64,000 nt of DNA from Otis tarda. Its lineage: Eukaryota; Chordata; Aves; Otidiformes; Otididae. The notes beneath the pieces were generated by a model that saw only the letters and a list, made by a program, of their open reading frames with translations, ran no database searches and was not told where the DNA came from. Below, piece by piece: positions 48,313 to 61,229 of the stretch. Where the stretch lies: positions 45,389,803 through 45,453,802 of the forward strand of contig CM048591.1 in NCBI GenBank assembly GCA_026413225.1. The letters run 5' to 3'. Numbering within the stretch: position 1 is the stretch's first letter; each line of letters opens with the position of its first letter. The position numbers and the translations under genes are program-made.

Positions 48313-48684
48313 ATTCCACTCCTCCATGTGGAAGGCTTTCATTGTTTCAGTTATAACTGATAAATGATGCAAGCAGAAAAACTGTATTTCACAGAGATGA
48401 AATTCACATGTATGTATTTAGCATGGCTTACTTTTTGATTGACATGTTAATCTGGAGTAATTTGAAGCATCTGAAGGCATAATTGATTGCTTTTATTTCT
48501 ATTTGTTTTCAATCATTAAAAATTAGTTTTCTGAGACAAGTCTTTCAAGTACTATTTTCTTGTCAGAAAATATATGTGTGCAAGTCAGCAGCTGCTCTGC
48601 AGCTTAGGAGATACAGCTTGCAGATCAGGGATACACAGTAATTACATGCCAGATCAGAGCAAAGCTCAAGAAGCCTGTCACATT
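48313..48684. other. Noncoding spacer
   Basis: AT-rich sequence between the solo LTR and the inverted-repeat element, with no feature seen. Confidence 0.5.
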
Positions 48685-48804
48685 GACAAGAATTCACGCT
48701 AGGCAGCCGTATTTTTCGCAATTAAAATTTTGCTCTTATCTCTTGACAACGTAAATAAAGCTCTTCTGTTCAAAAATCCTGCAGCCTAGCTGTGAATTCT
48801 TGTC
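48685..48804. repeat. Inverted-repeat element of 120 bp, MITE-like
   Basis: The left end GACAAGAATTCACGCTAGGC and the reverse complement of the right end (GACAAGAATTCACAGCTAGG) agree over about 20 bases with one gap. Both then continue into a short region of weaker similarity. The AT-rich interior is not palindromic. The shape is that of a small nonautonomous DNA transposon or a large hairpin. No flanking target duplication is obvious. Confidence 0.5.
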
Positions 48805-51800
48805 GCCCACTTGTCAACAGAAATATCAGACTTTCTTAAGGTTCGTTGGGGACTGGCAGCCAGGAGAATTTGCACTTGGTGGGAGCCTTTGCAACCGAGT
48901 CCCAGAGATTTCCAGTGAGAGGTTACTGGAAAGAGAAGATGGCCCTAATGGAACTAGGCAGTGTACGTGCTCAGATTTCCTGGCTTTTGTTGAAGACAGC
49001 GGCTCGAATCTAGCAGTATTTGGGCTAGTCGGTATTATAGTTTCCAAAACCAGCTTGCTGGGAAAGATGCTAGCCTTGTCATTGCGGCCGGTGGTTTTCC
49101 CTAGTGAGTCTGGGGTATGTAATGGCAGTGTCCAAGTTAAACTATAAATATAGCAGCTGATGTAGTTGAAGGTGTACTTATTTTCTGCATCCTTAATCTT
49201 TGTAGTGATATATTAACTAAGAGCTGTCAGAATTGCTGCACTAAAGCTGTAAGATATACCTGTACCTACTTTGAGATCTTTTTCAGAGGTGCCTTGGAAT
49301 AAAAAAAAAAAAAAGTTCTGGTTTTGAGATAAAGAGGGTATCTTTTAGTGCATCCACCAATTAAAGCAATAATGCATCCCATGAGACACTAGTATTTTGT
49401 CAGAACACAGTGAAGTGTTACATATTAATTACTTCCATGCATTGCTCCTAATTATCTGTAATGGTCAAAGGTAACCAAACTGAAAATAAACAAAACACAT
49501 GCAGAAACTTTCTTGACCAAACACATGCTACAGAATTTTGATATGGCTCCAGAGGGGCTTATTGCGGGTTGGAAGTACTGAAATTTGCCTGTGCTTTAGG
49601 CAGAAAACTTTTCAAACATGGGTGCACTCTGTTAGTTTGTTGACAGACTCATTCCACACAATTGTCAGCCCCCCCAGTACATATTATAGAGGGGTCATTA
49701 GTTCTGAGAAAATGGAGTATTTGTCATCACTGCCGCAGAAGTGTGTACATATCATAAATGGAGCATGACGGGATTTAGTTCCAGGTTATTAAGTGTTCAC
49801 TTGAGATGGTGGATAATAACTGCTGCTTCTTATATTTTAGATTAGACTACCCTTACTGCTTGTAGGTCTTTTTTTTTCAGTGGCTGTTAGTCTTGTTGTT
49901 AGAAACACATATATAATGATTGAGGCAGTATCAACAAAATCAGTAAATTTCTGTACTGTCCAAATTCTGCAAAGTATCACTTCATTAGTTAGCACTTTAT
50001 CAGTAACTAAGCTTTAACAAGAACTCTGCTGCAACTACATCCAGTAATTAATGGGACAGTATTGTTACTTGGAACTTTTTACATGTAAAAATTAACATTC
50101 ATATGCATTTGTTCACTTAAACGCACCAGTACAAATCTTACAGAAAAAAAATTCTGTAAGTGGGGCTACATTTTGGAATCAACATCACCCTGAAAAAAAT
50201 AAAATTAAGATATGAGGGCAAGCAGTACTTTTTCAAAAGGTTTGTCTGAAATGACACTGTTGGTCACCCCAGTAATAGTGTGTTGTCCTTGCCTAGTTAG
50301 ACTCATAACCTATACTGCAAGCCCAAACTCTTAGCAATAGTGATGCAATTGTTAACTGGAATAGAGGGAGAATAATAACATTACCTAGAGCAAAATCTTT
50401 TTTGAAAATATAATTTTTTTTTGCTGCTTATTTGCAAATAGACAATACAGACTGAGCTTTTTGTATCAGTATTTTACAGATAGGATTCCTCTGTGTTAGA
50501 TAGTAAACCTAATTGGATCAAGAACTTTTCATTATGAAGTCTATTTTTTTAACTGGTTGAACAGTCAAAATATATTGGGAAGTTACAGTTCTGATCAGAT
50601 GGCGCCAATGTTCAGGTTTGATATGAAGTACAATCATAGTGGAAACCAAACACAGAGGGGCTATTCTTTAAAGAATAGCCAAAATAGCTAAACCAAATAC
50701 TATCTTCCAGATTTGCTACTGCATCTTTTTTCTCCCTTTGATTTTTGTCAGATGATTATTACTGCATTTTTTAAAAATTATAACTCTCCCTGATGACGCT
50801 GCTGTTTGCTATGTAAAAAATAGTGACCTTGATTATGAACCTCTGAACTCATGCTGTTATGAGTAGATCCATTGAGGCTAAAAACTGGCACTGAGTACCA
50901 GGGAAAGATTAGGCCAGTTGTCTCTCACATTTCAATAGTCACTAGTAGGAAATTATGATTTCGTTTAGGGAATGGCATTTGAGACAAGTACACTTAATTA
51001 TGGAGGTAGCGCATAGCAAGCTATTGTTAAGATTAGCTTCCCTGGTGATACAACCCTTTTTCAGGCTATTTGTCAGACTGTCATTTTGGGGGCTGGAATT
51101 TTCCCTGCTTTGTGTCCACCTTAGCTTGAAATATGTTTAAAACTGTGGCCACTAAATAACACACCGATAAATACAAATAACTGAAATAGATGGGAAGTAG
51201 GAGAAAGAAGTAGATTTTTGTATTGTCAGTCCTGACTACTGAATTTTTGTGTGCAATTTTGTCTCAAGTGCATAACACCATGGATAACCCCTGTCCTTCT
51301 CTGTAAGAAATAAATAGTATAGTAATGCTTAATTCATGAAGGGAAGCATCCTCAGAAACTATAAGATTTTCCAGAGCTACTCTTTATCTCATCCTCATTT
51401 ATCTACAGGTGACCTTTTCAATCCACAAGTATTTTTTATGCATAGATTTTATGTGATTTACTGTTCCTTATTCACACTGTGGCAGTGAAGCTCCAGTGAA
51501 GTGCTGTTTAATAGGTGAGGTAGAGCACAGCATCCCTCAGGACACAGCCGGTTTGTAATTAGGAGGAACATTTGGGCTAGGAAATTGGTAATTATCCTCA
51601 TATTCCTATAATTTAACTGTAGAAATGAACCACACATAGCTGTTTTATGATTCCAGAAGGCAGATCTATGCTAAGTTTTATTGCAGCGTGGGTAAACTCT
51701 GTTCCAACACGTGCAGCTCTGGTAGGCCGGCTGACTGAGCCGTGCATAGTCATGTGTGCTAGCACCTCTGCATGGCTGTATAATTAAAATAACATTCCTG

Positions 51801-54238
51801 AGCTCAGCCCATTGTATCTGCTAAGGTCCACCTTTAGATCTATGTGAAATGTATCAGTGTGCTTTGATCCCATCCCTATTGTTTTGGTTGGGTTATACTC
51901 ATCTACCTTAGCAAGTGACTCAGCACATTACCAGTAGCTCAGCAGATCAAAGTGGCTGCTGCTGAGGTCTCTACGTTAGACTGAGCATGGCTCAGGGTTT
52001 TATGTCAGACTCAATCTAATTTGGTGAGTTGGACCAAATATCCCTGCTATGCAGACGTCTCAAAACTGTCTGAAGAGCCAGTGCCTGTCTCACATCCTTA
52101 GAGGCTTGGGTCACGGCTTCTGGTCTGGATTGCATGCCTTAAATTTGCTTTGTGGTCCGGAGCAGTGTGTGGTCAGTGCAGGCAATCAAGAGGTTCGCTT
52201 AAAACAGGCTCTCTTGCTCTGAATTTAACTCAAGTGTAGCAGCTGACAGGTGTTGAGTTGCTGCTTACTTGAACACGTCTGATCTGTAACTGATTGTGTG
52301 AGTACTTCTGGATGGCGTCCGAATGAAGTCAGGCGGCGGCTGGATGCGGTTTGTGTTCACCCTGTTGACTGCCTTAATTTGGGTAGGCCGGACCTCCGCA
52401 ACTGGCCACAGCTCAAGGATGATTTCAGAAAGCAATCCTCGCTGTCCTTCAAGCATTAGTCACTGCTTCTCGGTTCAGATGCAGCACTTAAGAGCGGCCA
52501 TGTGAATGAGTGCAGTATGTGCTCACATCATCTGCCATGGATGTAAATTTGGGCATTCGAAGCGGGTGTTCTGCAGCTGATGTCAGTATGCCAGCTTGAG
52601 TGCATTATCTCATAGATACGATCCACACCTATTGCATCACATATCATACGATTCAAGTCTCATGACCAAAAACATTCGTCTCTGCCCTATCCTGTACAAT
52701 TTTGGTTGTTCTTTACTGGCACATGCAAGTGGTGGGCTGGCTTATACGCAGAGGTAAGAGATGGTAATGTCTTGGTACTGCAGGCTCAGAGTGGTACTGA
52801 TTATGCAGATTAACTGATATTAAATTCCAGTTCTTCTTTTTCTATTAGGCAAATTAATAAACTCCAAGGAAAAGCATATCTGGGTAATTAGTTTTTCTTC
52901 TCAAATAGCTAGTCCAACTTTCTTAATATAGCTACTGTAATCTAAGTTTTCATTTAAATCTTTTTTTTTTTTCCATTGGAAAGAAGGAGCAACTGGGGAC
53001 GAGGGAGAAAATTGCTTTGTTCAGTTGAAGGGGCCTGCTCTCCCAACAGCTTCTGCTGGGTATCCTGTTCTGTCAATGGGGGCTGTGTATATGAATGAGT
53101 CAGGTGTTTTTTAATGTAACAATTCAACTTGAACTGACTTGCTTGCTTTTCTAAATGAAAGCCAGGTTTGGTATTTTCAGGCATGTCTGAAACACCTAAA
53201 TTCAGGCCTGAATTTCACCAATTCAGTGACTAGAGCAAAAAGGCAAAATGCTATCCGTCACATTACTGTCTCACTTCAGCTTTGCAATTTGCAAGCAGCA
53301 TATCTGGCTAGATCCAGCTGCTAGACTTTATTATTTCTAGTCCTTGACTCCTTTCTGAGTCTGGTTGTCTGTGCAGTAGCAGTGAAAATGGATGAACACC
53401 CACATGTGGGAACAGAAAGCATCTGGTGTTCAATATCATGGAGGTGCCAGGATACTGCTGTTCTGTAAAATATGTGTTAGAAGAGATAAGCATGACTAAT
53501 GCATATGCACTTGAACAGCTCACAAAGAGCTGCTTTTGACTAAGAGTGGGAGGATTTTAGTCTTTCGCACTTGTGATATACACACTCCACGCTGCGGTGG
53601 ATATATCAGAAACCCATTCCCGGCTGAAATGGGTTCCATCTACTTGTGAAGATAAACAGCGCCCGTGACACTCCTCTGGCGCGTAGTCAACGTGATGCCA
53701 CCTGCTTGCAGTGGAAGTGATTTCACACATCCCTCGACCTCCCCAGAGCTCCTGATGGAAAACCTGCTGCTTGGAGACCTGAGGTGGTTTTCGGATACTC
53801 TCTGGGGAGTGCTGAAAATTGCTGCGTGTGGGTTGCATCTGCTTGTGCGGTCTTCTCCTGTGTCTTATGTGACTTTGTAAACAGTCAGGTGTACTGTCAT
53901 AAAGGTGCTCCTAATAATTAAAAATCTTGATATTAAACGTAAAAGAACAATAAATGCTTATTGGGCAAGCTTTTCTTGGATCTTCTTCTCTTGTCATGTC
54001 ATAGAGTGGGGGTAAGCTGCACTGACCTGGTGGCATTACAACACAGTAAAGCAGTGGTTAAGTTAGCAAATCTAGTAGATCTGGTTTTCAGAATGGAGAA
54101 TCTGGCATTCCTCCGTTTCAACAGGCCCTGTCTATGTCCTTTAGCTACTGCTACAGAACAGTGAACTACTATGTTTTTCATGTAAGTAAGGTTCAGATCC
54201 TGTTTGATCTTCTTCACCAGAGGTAACGTTTAACTTGA
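48805..54238. other. Noncoding stretch
   Basis: AT-rich with no supported gene. Blocks at about 52.1-52.6 kb and 53.56-53.88 kb contain more CG dinucleotides than their surroundings, without recognisable coding content. Small hairpins occur at 50.14-50.16 kb and 50.66-50.68 kb. Confidence 0.5.
50659..50680. repeat. Perfect 22-bp palindrome
   Basis: GGCTATTCTTT is followed directly by its exact reverse complement with no spacer. Confidence 0.9.
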
Positions 54239-56936
54239 GTGGCAACAAAAGAACTCACTCCAGCCAGCAAGTCAGCTTTGCTCGGGGCCCAGCTGAAGTG
54301 TCTATATACCAATGTACGCAGCATGGGAAATAAACATGAAGAGCTGGAGATGTGTGCACACGAGCAGGTCTACGACCTTGTTGGCATCATGGAGACATAC
54401 GACTGGAGCATCAACATGGAGGGGTATAGGCTTTTTAGAAAGGACAGGAAGGGGAGACAAGGAGGGGGTGTCGCTCTCTACGTCAGCAACTGGCTGGAGT
54501 GCATGGAGCTCTGCCTGGGAATGGAAGAGGAACTGACAGAGAGCTTATGGGTCAAGATTAGAGGATGGGGATGGACAGGGGATGTTATGGTGGGGGTCTG
54601 TTACAGGGCGCCTAGCCAGGAAGATAGAGCAGATGAGGCGCTCTATAGCCAGATAGGAGCAGTCTCACGGCACAGGCCCTGGTCCTCATGGGGGACTTCA
54701 ACCACCTGTTGGAGAGACAACACGGCAGGGCACAGGCAGTCCAGGAGGTTCCTGGAATGCGTGGATGACAACTTCCTCCTGCAGGCGATAGAGGAGGCAA
54801 CAAGGAGGGGTGCCATGCTCAGCCTTGTGCTCACCAACAGGGAGGGACTGGTGGGGAATGTGAAACTGAAGGACAGCCTTGGCTGCAGCGACCACGACAT
54901 GGTGGAGTTCAAGATCCACGGGGCAGTGAGGAAACGCCATGGCAAGCTCTCAGCCCTAGACTTCAAGAAAGCGGACTTCGGCCTCTTCACGGGCCTGATG
55001 GGCCAAGTACCATGGGAGGTGGCCCTGGAGGGAAGAGGGGCCCAGGAAAGTTGGTCCACATTCAAGGAGCACCTCCTCCAAGCTCAGCAGAGGTGCATCC
55101 TGACGAAGAACAAGTCGGGCAAAAAGGCCAGGAGGCCTGCGTGGATGAGCAAGGAGATCCTGGACCAACTGAAAGTGAAGAGGAAAGCCTACAGACGGTG
55201 GAAGCGGAGACAGGTAGCCTGGGAGGACTACAAAGAGGCTGTGCAAGTGGCCAGGGATCGAGTGAGGAAGGCTAAAGCCCTGATGGAACTGAATCTGGCC
55301 AGGGATATAAAAAGCAACAAGAAAAGCTTCTATAGGTATGTAGGGGACAAAAGAAAGTCTAAGGAAAATGTAGGCCCCCTCCAGAAGGAAACCGGTGTCC
55401 TGGTTACCTGGGACATGGAGAAGGCTGAGGTACTCAATGACTTTTTTGCCTCAGTCTTCACCGATAAGGGCTTTTGTCCCGCCGCCCAAGCTGTAGAAGG
55501 TGCAAGCAGGGACTGCGAGGATGAAGAACCGCCCACTGTACCCAAAGAGCAGGTTCAGGATCATCTGAGGAACCTGAAGGTGCACAAGTCCATGGGACAT
55601 GATGAGATCCATCTGCAGGTCCTGAGGGAACTGGCAGATGAAGTTGCCAAGCCACTGGCCATCATATTTGAGAAGTCGTGGCGGTCTGGTGAGGTCCCCG
55701 ATGACTGGAAAAGAGGGAACATAACACCAATTTTTAAAAAGTGGAACAAGGAAGACCCGGGCAACTACAGGCCGGTCAGCCTCACCTCTGTGTCTGGCAA
55801 GGTCATGGAGCAGATTCTCTTGGAAACCATGCTAAGGCACATGGAGAGCAAGGAGGTAGTTGGTGACAGCCAACATGGCTTCACCAAGGACAGGTCGTGC
55901 CTGACCAATTTGGTGGCCTTCTTTGACAGGGTAACAGCATCTGTGGACAAGGGACAAGCAATGGATATCATCTACCTGGACTTGTGCAAAGCTTTTGACA
56001 CTGTCCTGCACAACATCCTTCTCTCTAAACTAGAGGCATGGGTTTGATGGACGGACTGCTCGGTGGGTAAGGAGTTGGCTGGATGGCCGCACTCAGAGAG
56101 TGGTGGTTAACGGCTCAATGACCATGTGGAGACCGGTCACGAGTGGTGTTCCTCAGGGGTCTGTGTTGAGCCTGGCCCTGTTCAACATCTTTGTCGGTGA
56201 CATGGACAGTGGGATAGAGTGCACCCTCAGCAAGTTCACTGATGACACCAAGTTGTATGGTGCTGTCGACACGCTGGAGGGGAGAGATGCCATCCAGAGG
56301 TACCTTGACAGGTTGGAGACATGGGCTTGTGCCAACCTCATGAAGTTCAACCAGGCCAAGTGTAAGGTCCTGCACCTGGGTCCTGGCAATCCCAGGCGCA
56401 AATACAGGCTGGGCGGGGAATGGATTGAGAGCAGCCCTGAGGAGAAGGACTTGGGAGTGCTGGTGGACAAGAAGCTCAACATGAGCAGGCAATGCGCCCT
56501 TGCAGCCCAGAAGGCGAACCGCATCCTGGGCTGCATCAAGAGAAGCGTGGCCAGCAGGTCGAGGGAGGTGATTCTCCCCCTCTATTCTGCCCTGGTGAGA
56601 CCCCACCTGGAGTACTGTGTCCAGTTCTGGAGCCCCCAACACAAGAAGGACATGGACCAGTTGGAGAAGGTCCAGAGGAGGGCCACAAAGATGATCAGAG
56701 GGCTGGAGCACCTTTCCTATGAGGACAGGCTGAGAGTTGGGGCTGTTCAGCCTGGAGAAGAGGAGGCTCCGGGGAGACCTTATAGCAGTCTTCCAGTACC
56801 TCAAGGGGGCCTACAAGAAAGATGGGGAGAGGCTGTTCAGTAGGGCCTGTTGTGATAGGACAAGGGGTAATGGTTTTAAAATAGAGGGAGGTAGATTTAG
56901 ATTGGATATTAGGAAAACATTTTTTACTATGTGAGT
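54239..56936 (+). pseudogene. CR1 ORF2 endonuclease/reverse transcriptase, frameshifted
   Basis: ORF2 of a CR1 element encodes an APE-type endonuclease and a reverse transcriptase. The first open frame (54239-56047) begins near [20 protein letters not shown] of the endonuclease. It continues through [13 protein letters not shown] and [14 protein letters not shown] to the RT segments [31 protein letters not shown] and [14 protein letters not shown]. The stretch at about 54.69 kb, where the endonuclease GDFNH motif is expected, reads in another frame. A second frame (from 56100) carries [11 protein letters not shown] and the RT active-site box as FTDD instead of the usual FADD, then [21 protein letters not shown] third frame (from about 56737) holds the [16 protein letters not shown]-terminal part. 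The element cannot make a functional protein. Confidence 0.93.
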
Positions 56937-57128
56937 TGTAGAACACCGGAACAGGTTGCCGAGAGAGGTGGTGGAAGCCCCATCCCTGGAAACGTTCAAG
57001 GCCAGGCTGGATGAGGCTCTGAGCAACCTGATCTAGTTGGGGATGTCCCTGCTCCTTGCAGGGGGGTTGGACTAGATGACCTTTGAAGGTCCCTTCCAAC
57101 TCTAACCATTCTATGATTCGATGATTCT
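54239..57128 (+). mobile_element. CR1 LINE, 5'-truncated near the start of ORF2
   Basis: A long sense CR1 retrotransposon begins close to the start of ORF2 and runs to the characteristic 3' end. The 3' part contains GGGTTGGACTAGATGACCTT and CCCTTCCAACTCTAACCATT and ends in imperfect ATTCTATG/ATGATTC repeats (57107-57128) without a poly-A tail, as in CR1. ORF1 and the 5' untranslated region are absent, the usual result of incomplete reverse transcription. The frame is retained over long stretches with only a few breaks, so the insertion is much younger than the 13.6 kb and 34.5 kb pieces. Confidence 0.95.
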
Positions 57129-58462
57129 AACTTTTTAGAGAATAGTGTGAAAGAAACGAACACAAAAGAAAGGCAAAAGCAGCTACAATTTTATTATTTT
57201 TTAGCATTGCTTTTCTAATAGAAAAAGAAACACTAGAAGAAACAATTGGTTTTTGAGTTGGATTGTATGAAAAGAGACTGATTCTACATTTCCTTCAGTT
57301 TTCAATAACCCAAGAACATTTTATAAGGTTTTAATTTCTTTAGTCCTTTGTGAAATAACAACATTTTTGTGATAATTTTTTTTTTCTATGGGAGAATGTC
57401 ACATGCGGCCACATTCTATAAAACTGTTTTAATGACATGTTGTTTTAAAAGGATAAAAGAAAACATTTCTGTGAGATCAAAATGGTTTAATTTTTGTTTT
57501 GTTTTGAAATTTATAAAATGTATTCCTATCTACTTCTTCAGCGTAAACAAAGACGCAAGGTAAAATTCCCTCTGGCTCAATATTGTTAGAGAAAAATAGT
57601 CATTTAGACTTAGGACTCTTCTCTTGCCTATCAAATAAATGAGTTGAAGAGTTTCATCCAAAAGATGTGGTATTTAGATACACAGACATATAGGTAAACA
57701 GAACACACTGTTATTACCCTGTGTTTAGTTATTCCTCCCTGTATTTCACCTGACCTAGAAGAAACTGAAATGCAGCAAGTGTTTGAATTAGTGCACACCA
57801 GGTATGGCAAGAGATACTTTGCAAAGCATTCCTGTGCTGTTATGATGAATTGATTCGCTGCCTTCTATTTCAAACTCTCTTTCATAATCACTTGCTCTGA
57901 CATTTCTCAGACTGGTTCATAATAGCCTCAGTAGTCTTTTTCTTACCTATACCTCACGAAAGTCAAAATCCTTTCCTCCGTTCATTTAATGATGAAGATC
58001 TGTAAATTTTCTTTTATTTTGATCAGAAAAGCTTATTCTTTTTTTTTTTTCCTGATTCCGTTACAGAATATATTTCTCCTTCTCTCCAGCTGATCAGGCT
58101 AATCCTTAACTCCCTTCACTGTGGCTCATCAAGACAGGCAGAACAGCTTATATCTGCATTAAGCCAGGCTCTGTGAGCTCTGTAAATGGAAATGTGCAAT
58201 TTTGCATGCAGCCATCTGAATGTATTATTCCTATTAAACAAGCGATCCTCTTTCCTAGAAATATGTTGTTGTCACTTGGAAATGCAGAGTTACATAAGAA
58301 AGTCCTGCTGCATCGCAGTAGTAATAGATCATGGAGAATGAAAGCCATCTGCTTCTCATCTATCCCTCTACATTTTTTTTTTGAGATTATGTCCTGTGGC
58401 CTTGTTCTTGCATGGAATTTCAGCAAGGCTTTATTAGTAGCTCTAGTAAGTAGCCTGGAAGA
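57129..58462. other. Noncoding stretch
   Basis: AT-rich sequence after the CR1 3' end. No gene or repeat was recognised. Confidence 0.5.
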
Positions 58463-58542
58463 GGGCCAGATTCTGACCTTCCGCTCGTTCAGCAGCGCAA
58501 CTACTGGTTTACAGGTGCACGCAGAAGGTCAGACTCAGGCCC
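58463..58542. repeat. 80-bp palindromic MITE-like element
   Basis: The left end GGGCCAGATTCTGACCTT and the reverse complement of the right end GGGCCTGAGTCTGACCTT match at 15 of 18 positions. The GGGCCAGATTCTG terminus resembles short palindromic nonautonomous elements known from reptile and bird genomes. A 187-codon plus-strand open frame (58173-58736) runs through it but looks accidental. Confidence 0.5.
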
Positions 58543-61229
58543 AATGCTTTCTGTGCTTTCACAGTAACCTCAAGCAACGGTTTTATCTGGCGAGGGAAGA
58601 GCCTCAATGGACAGCAGCCTCGTCTCTTCTTTCTGTCTTTGCTGATGTGCCTGGACCTGCCTTGCTCGGCCTTCCAACCGCAGAGTCCATTCCTGGCGGA
58701 GTCTGTAAAGAGAGGACAAGTGCTTACAAGTACTGAGCCAAATCCTTCAAATGTATTCAGGGCTTTTCAGCAGGGTCGAAGCTTTCCTCTCTTTCATCAC
58801 CATAGCACTTGTCCCGTATTTATTTACCATCTACATGCATCTCTCTAGCTTGCTAGACTGGGAATGCAGGGAAGAAAGGGATAGTGCTGATGCTATCAGT
58901 GGGTGACATTGCTGGATTCCTAATGAGTCAAACAACTGCTGAAATACTGTCAGTGTGAAGGGCTCTGTTTTTTCCTCTGGGGTATTCTCAAAGCCACACA
59001 GAAGTACTATCTATCCAGTAAGGTCATTCAATGTGTAAATTAAAAAGTATAATTACACGCCCTGATCCCCTAAGTTTACTGTGAAATGCTGTGGAGAAGA
59101 ACAAGCAGAACTTTAAATATGTCCATTTGGGTTTACTCTGAAGAAAAAGAAAGGGAAAAAAAGTAACCATTTTGTACCCAAAATCTCTGCAGACCTTGTA
59201 TGTGTTTAATGAAAGGAATTTCTGTCATATCCAAGAGGAGGCCCTTAGCTTCAAGACACGAATATAGTACAGACAGAAGAGAAAATCACTGGGGACCACT
59301 ATTGACTGGGTCATTTTCCACAGGAAACAGTGTTATGAAAGACCTGACCGAGCAATGCTGTAGGATTAGCTATCATATGGTAATGCCAAACGCATCATGG
59401 AGTATATAAATATAAATTATATTTGATGTGTTAAAAAGAAGAGCAGCCAATTATTTCATTTGAGAATAACTTAGCAGTAGATGTTTCATATGGGTGCTTG
59501 TGTTAGTTTGGCTTCTGAGTTTGATTTCAGATTGTGTTTTAAACTTTTCTCATTTGTCCTACTCTGTTTTGGCTTCTTCATTCCCTTTTGTATATAGTTA
59601 AGCCACAAAAAATTGGTGCAGTCAGTTAATAAAAATTTGCCGTTGAAAGCACTGGTGTTCCTTGTCAACTAGTGTCCTAGATGTCACAGAAGGAGCACTT
59701 GCCTGTACTTAAAGCCATCTAATTCTCCCAGGTGCCACTTACATGAGGTACTAGACATGTCGATTTTGTAATATCAGTGTCTGTTACTTCTGAAAGTATG
59801 TTTTTTTCACATTAGAGAACACTTTGTGAACAATTTGAGCTTTGGTCAAGTGACCTTGAAGGAACTTGCTTGGGTCTATTTCAGTCATGACTAGTCAGTT
59901 AAGACATATTGAACATGCAAGTTAAGACATAGTCAAAGCTCTTTTGCTGCATTTTTTTTTCCTATTCAGATAAGACCTTATAAAAGCCTTTAACATTTTT
60001 AACTTTGTCAAGGTAAAAATACTATCTACATCCCTAATTGCAATTGGTTTGCAATGTCTTCTTGTGGTAATTTTCTGTGAAGCTAGAGTGACAAAGGTTT
60101 CCAGTGCAGCTGAACACTTTCCTGGGTTTTATTATACATGTTTTCTCTGCAGCAACTTGGTGATTTGGGTTTGGGAATATTACTGACTGGCCAGAGTAGG
60201 ATACTGGGAGCAGGACTGTCTGCATCTGGCTCTGTTGGGACACAAGGCCTGCCTAGATCTTGATTTCCTTATCTTTAAACTGATGAGAATAGCTTCTTCC
60301 TTAGGCACTAGGGTTGGAGGAGCTGGATTTTTTTTTTTTTTTAAAGAAGCAGCCCTTTACCAGCACATTCCAGTTTGTTAAAGTCAAATTCATTTAAGGG
60401 AATGTCCCAGCTTTGAGGAAAGTTTTTGCATGAAAACCTTTGTCAACTTCAGGAAGAAGGCCCATGAGAAAAATACAAGAGGCACAGGTATTTCTTATCT
60501 TTTTTCCCTATCCATTATTCATCAGGGGATCCACTTAGCGTGTGGGAGACCCTGATTCAAACTCCTGAGGTGCAACAGGTTGAGCAACTATTTGAAACAG
60601 TCTACCACACTTGTGTGGGGTATCTATACCACTGTCACAGCTCTTTCTAGGTGGTGCCTGTTATGTTAGACTGTTTTGGGGAAAAAAAAAACAAAAAAAG
60701 AATAGCCTTATTTTTTTATCTGTTGTGTAGCAGGATTACTTATGAAATGCATTTCATGGGACAAGAAAATCTAATTGTACCATTTCTATCTTTAGGCTTA
60801 AGTAATGCAAAGGGCTGTTAAATATGATAAAGATGCTATGGATTTGGTTATGCTCCACATTAAATGAGTGGTTTGCATGTCCTTTTAATGTAATACTCTT
60901 TTATTTATTCGTGTAGCTGTACCAGCTCCAGGTAAAAATCCTGATATTTTCTGGTTGTCATAAGCCATAATGCCAAGGTGCTTTATTTTTATGTGGCTAC
61001 GCTCCAAGGCCTTTGAAGAATGCTCATGAGGTTCAGGGGTGAGGGGTGTCTGAGTTTCCATGCAGAAGAGCCATGGAAATATGAGACAAGCAGCTGTGAG
61101 AGGAAAAGTGCCAAAGATCCAGAACACAATCTGTGCTATGAATAAAGCAGTACAGTAACGGGTTACCTTATTTTAAAGCATGTGATGACATGCCTTGCTG
61201 TCTTGTGCAAAAGAAAAAATACCACTTAC
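58543..61229. other. Noncoding stretch, possibly intron of the minus-strand gene at 61.3 kb
   Basis: No further coding exon could be supported on the minus strand here. If the 61.3 kb exon is real, this is its downstream intron. A weak polymerase III A/B-box pair lies at 60518-60564 on the plus strand. Confidence 0.45.

Noticed and set aside
48800-49147. 115-codon plus-strand open frame
   Set aside because: It starts at the edge of the inverted-repeat element, has no recognisable motif and no splice support.
54612-55764. Minus-strand open frames inside the CR1
   Set aside because: They are complement shadows of the LINE ORF2.
58173-58736. 187-codon plus-strand open frame
   Set aside because: It runs through a palindromic MITE-like element, has no recognisable domain and lacks splice or promoter context.
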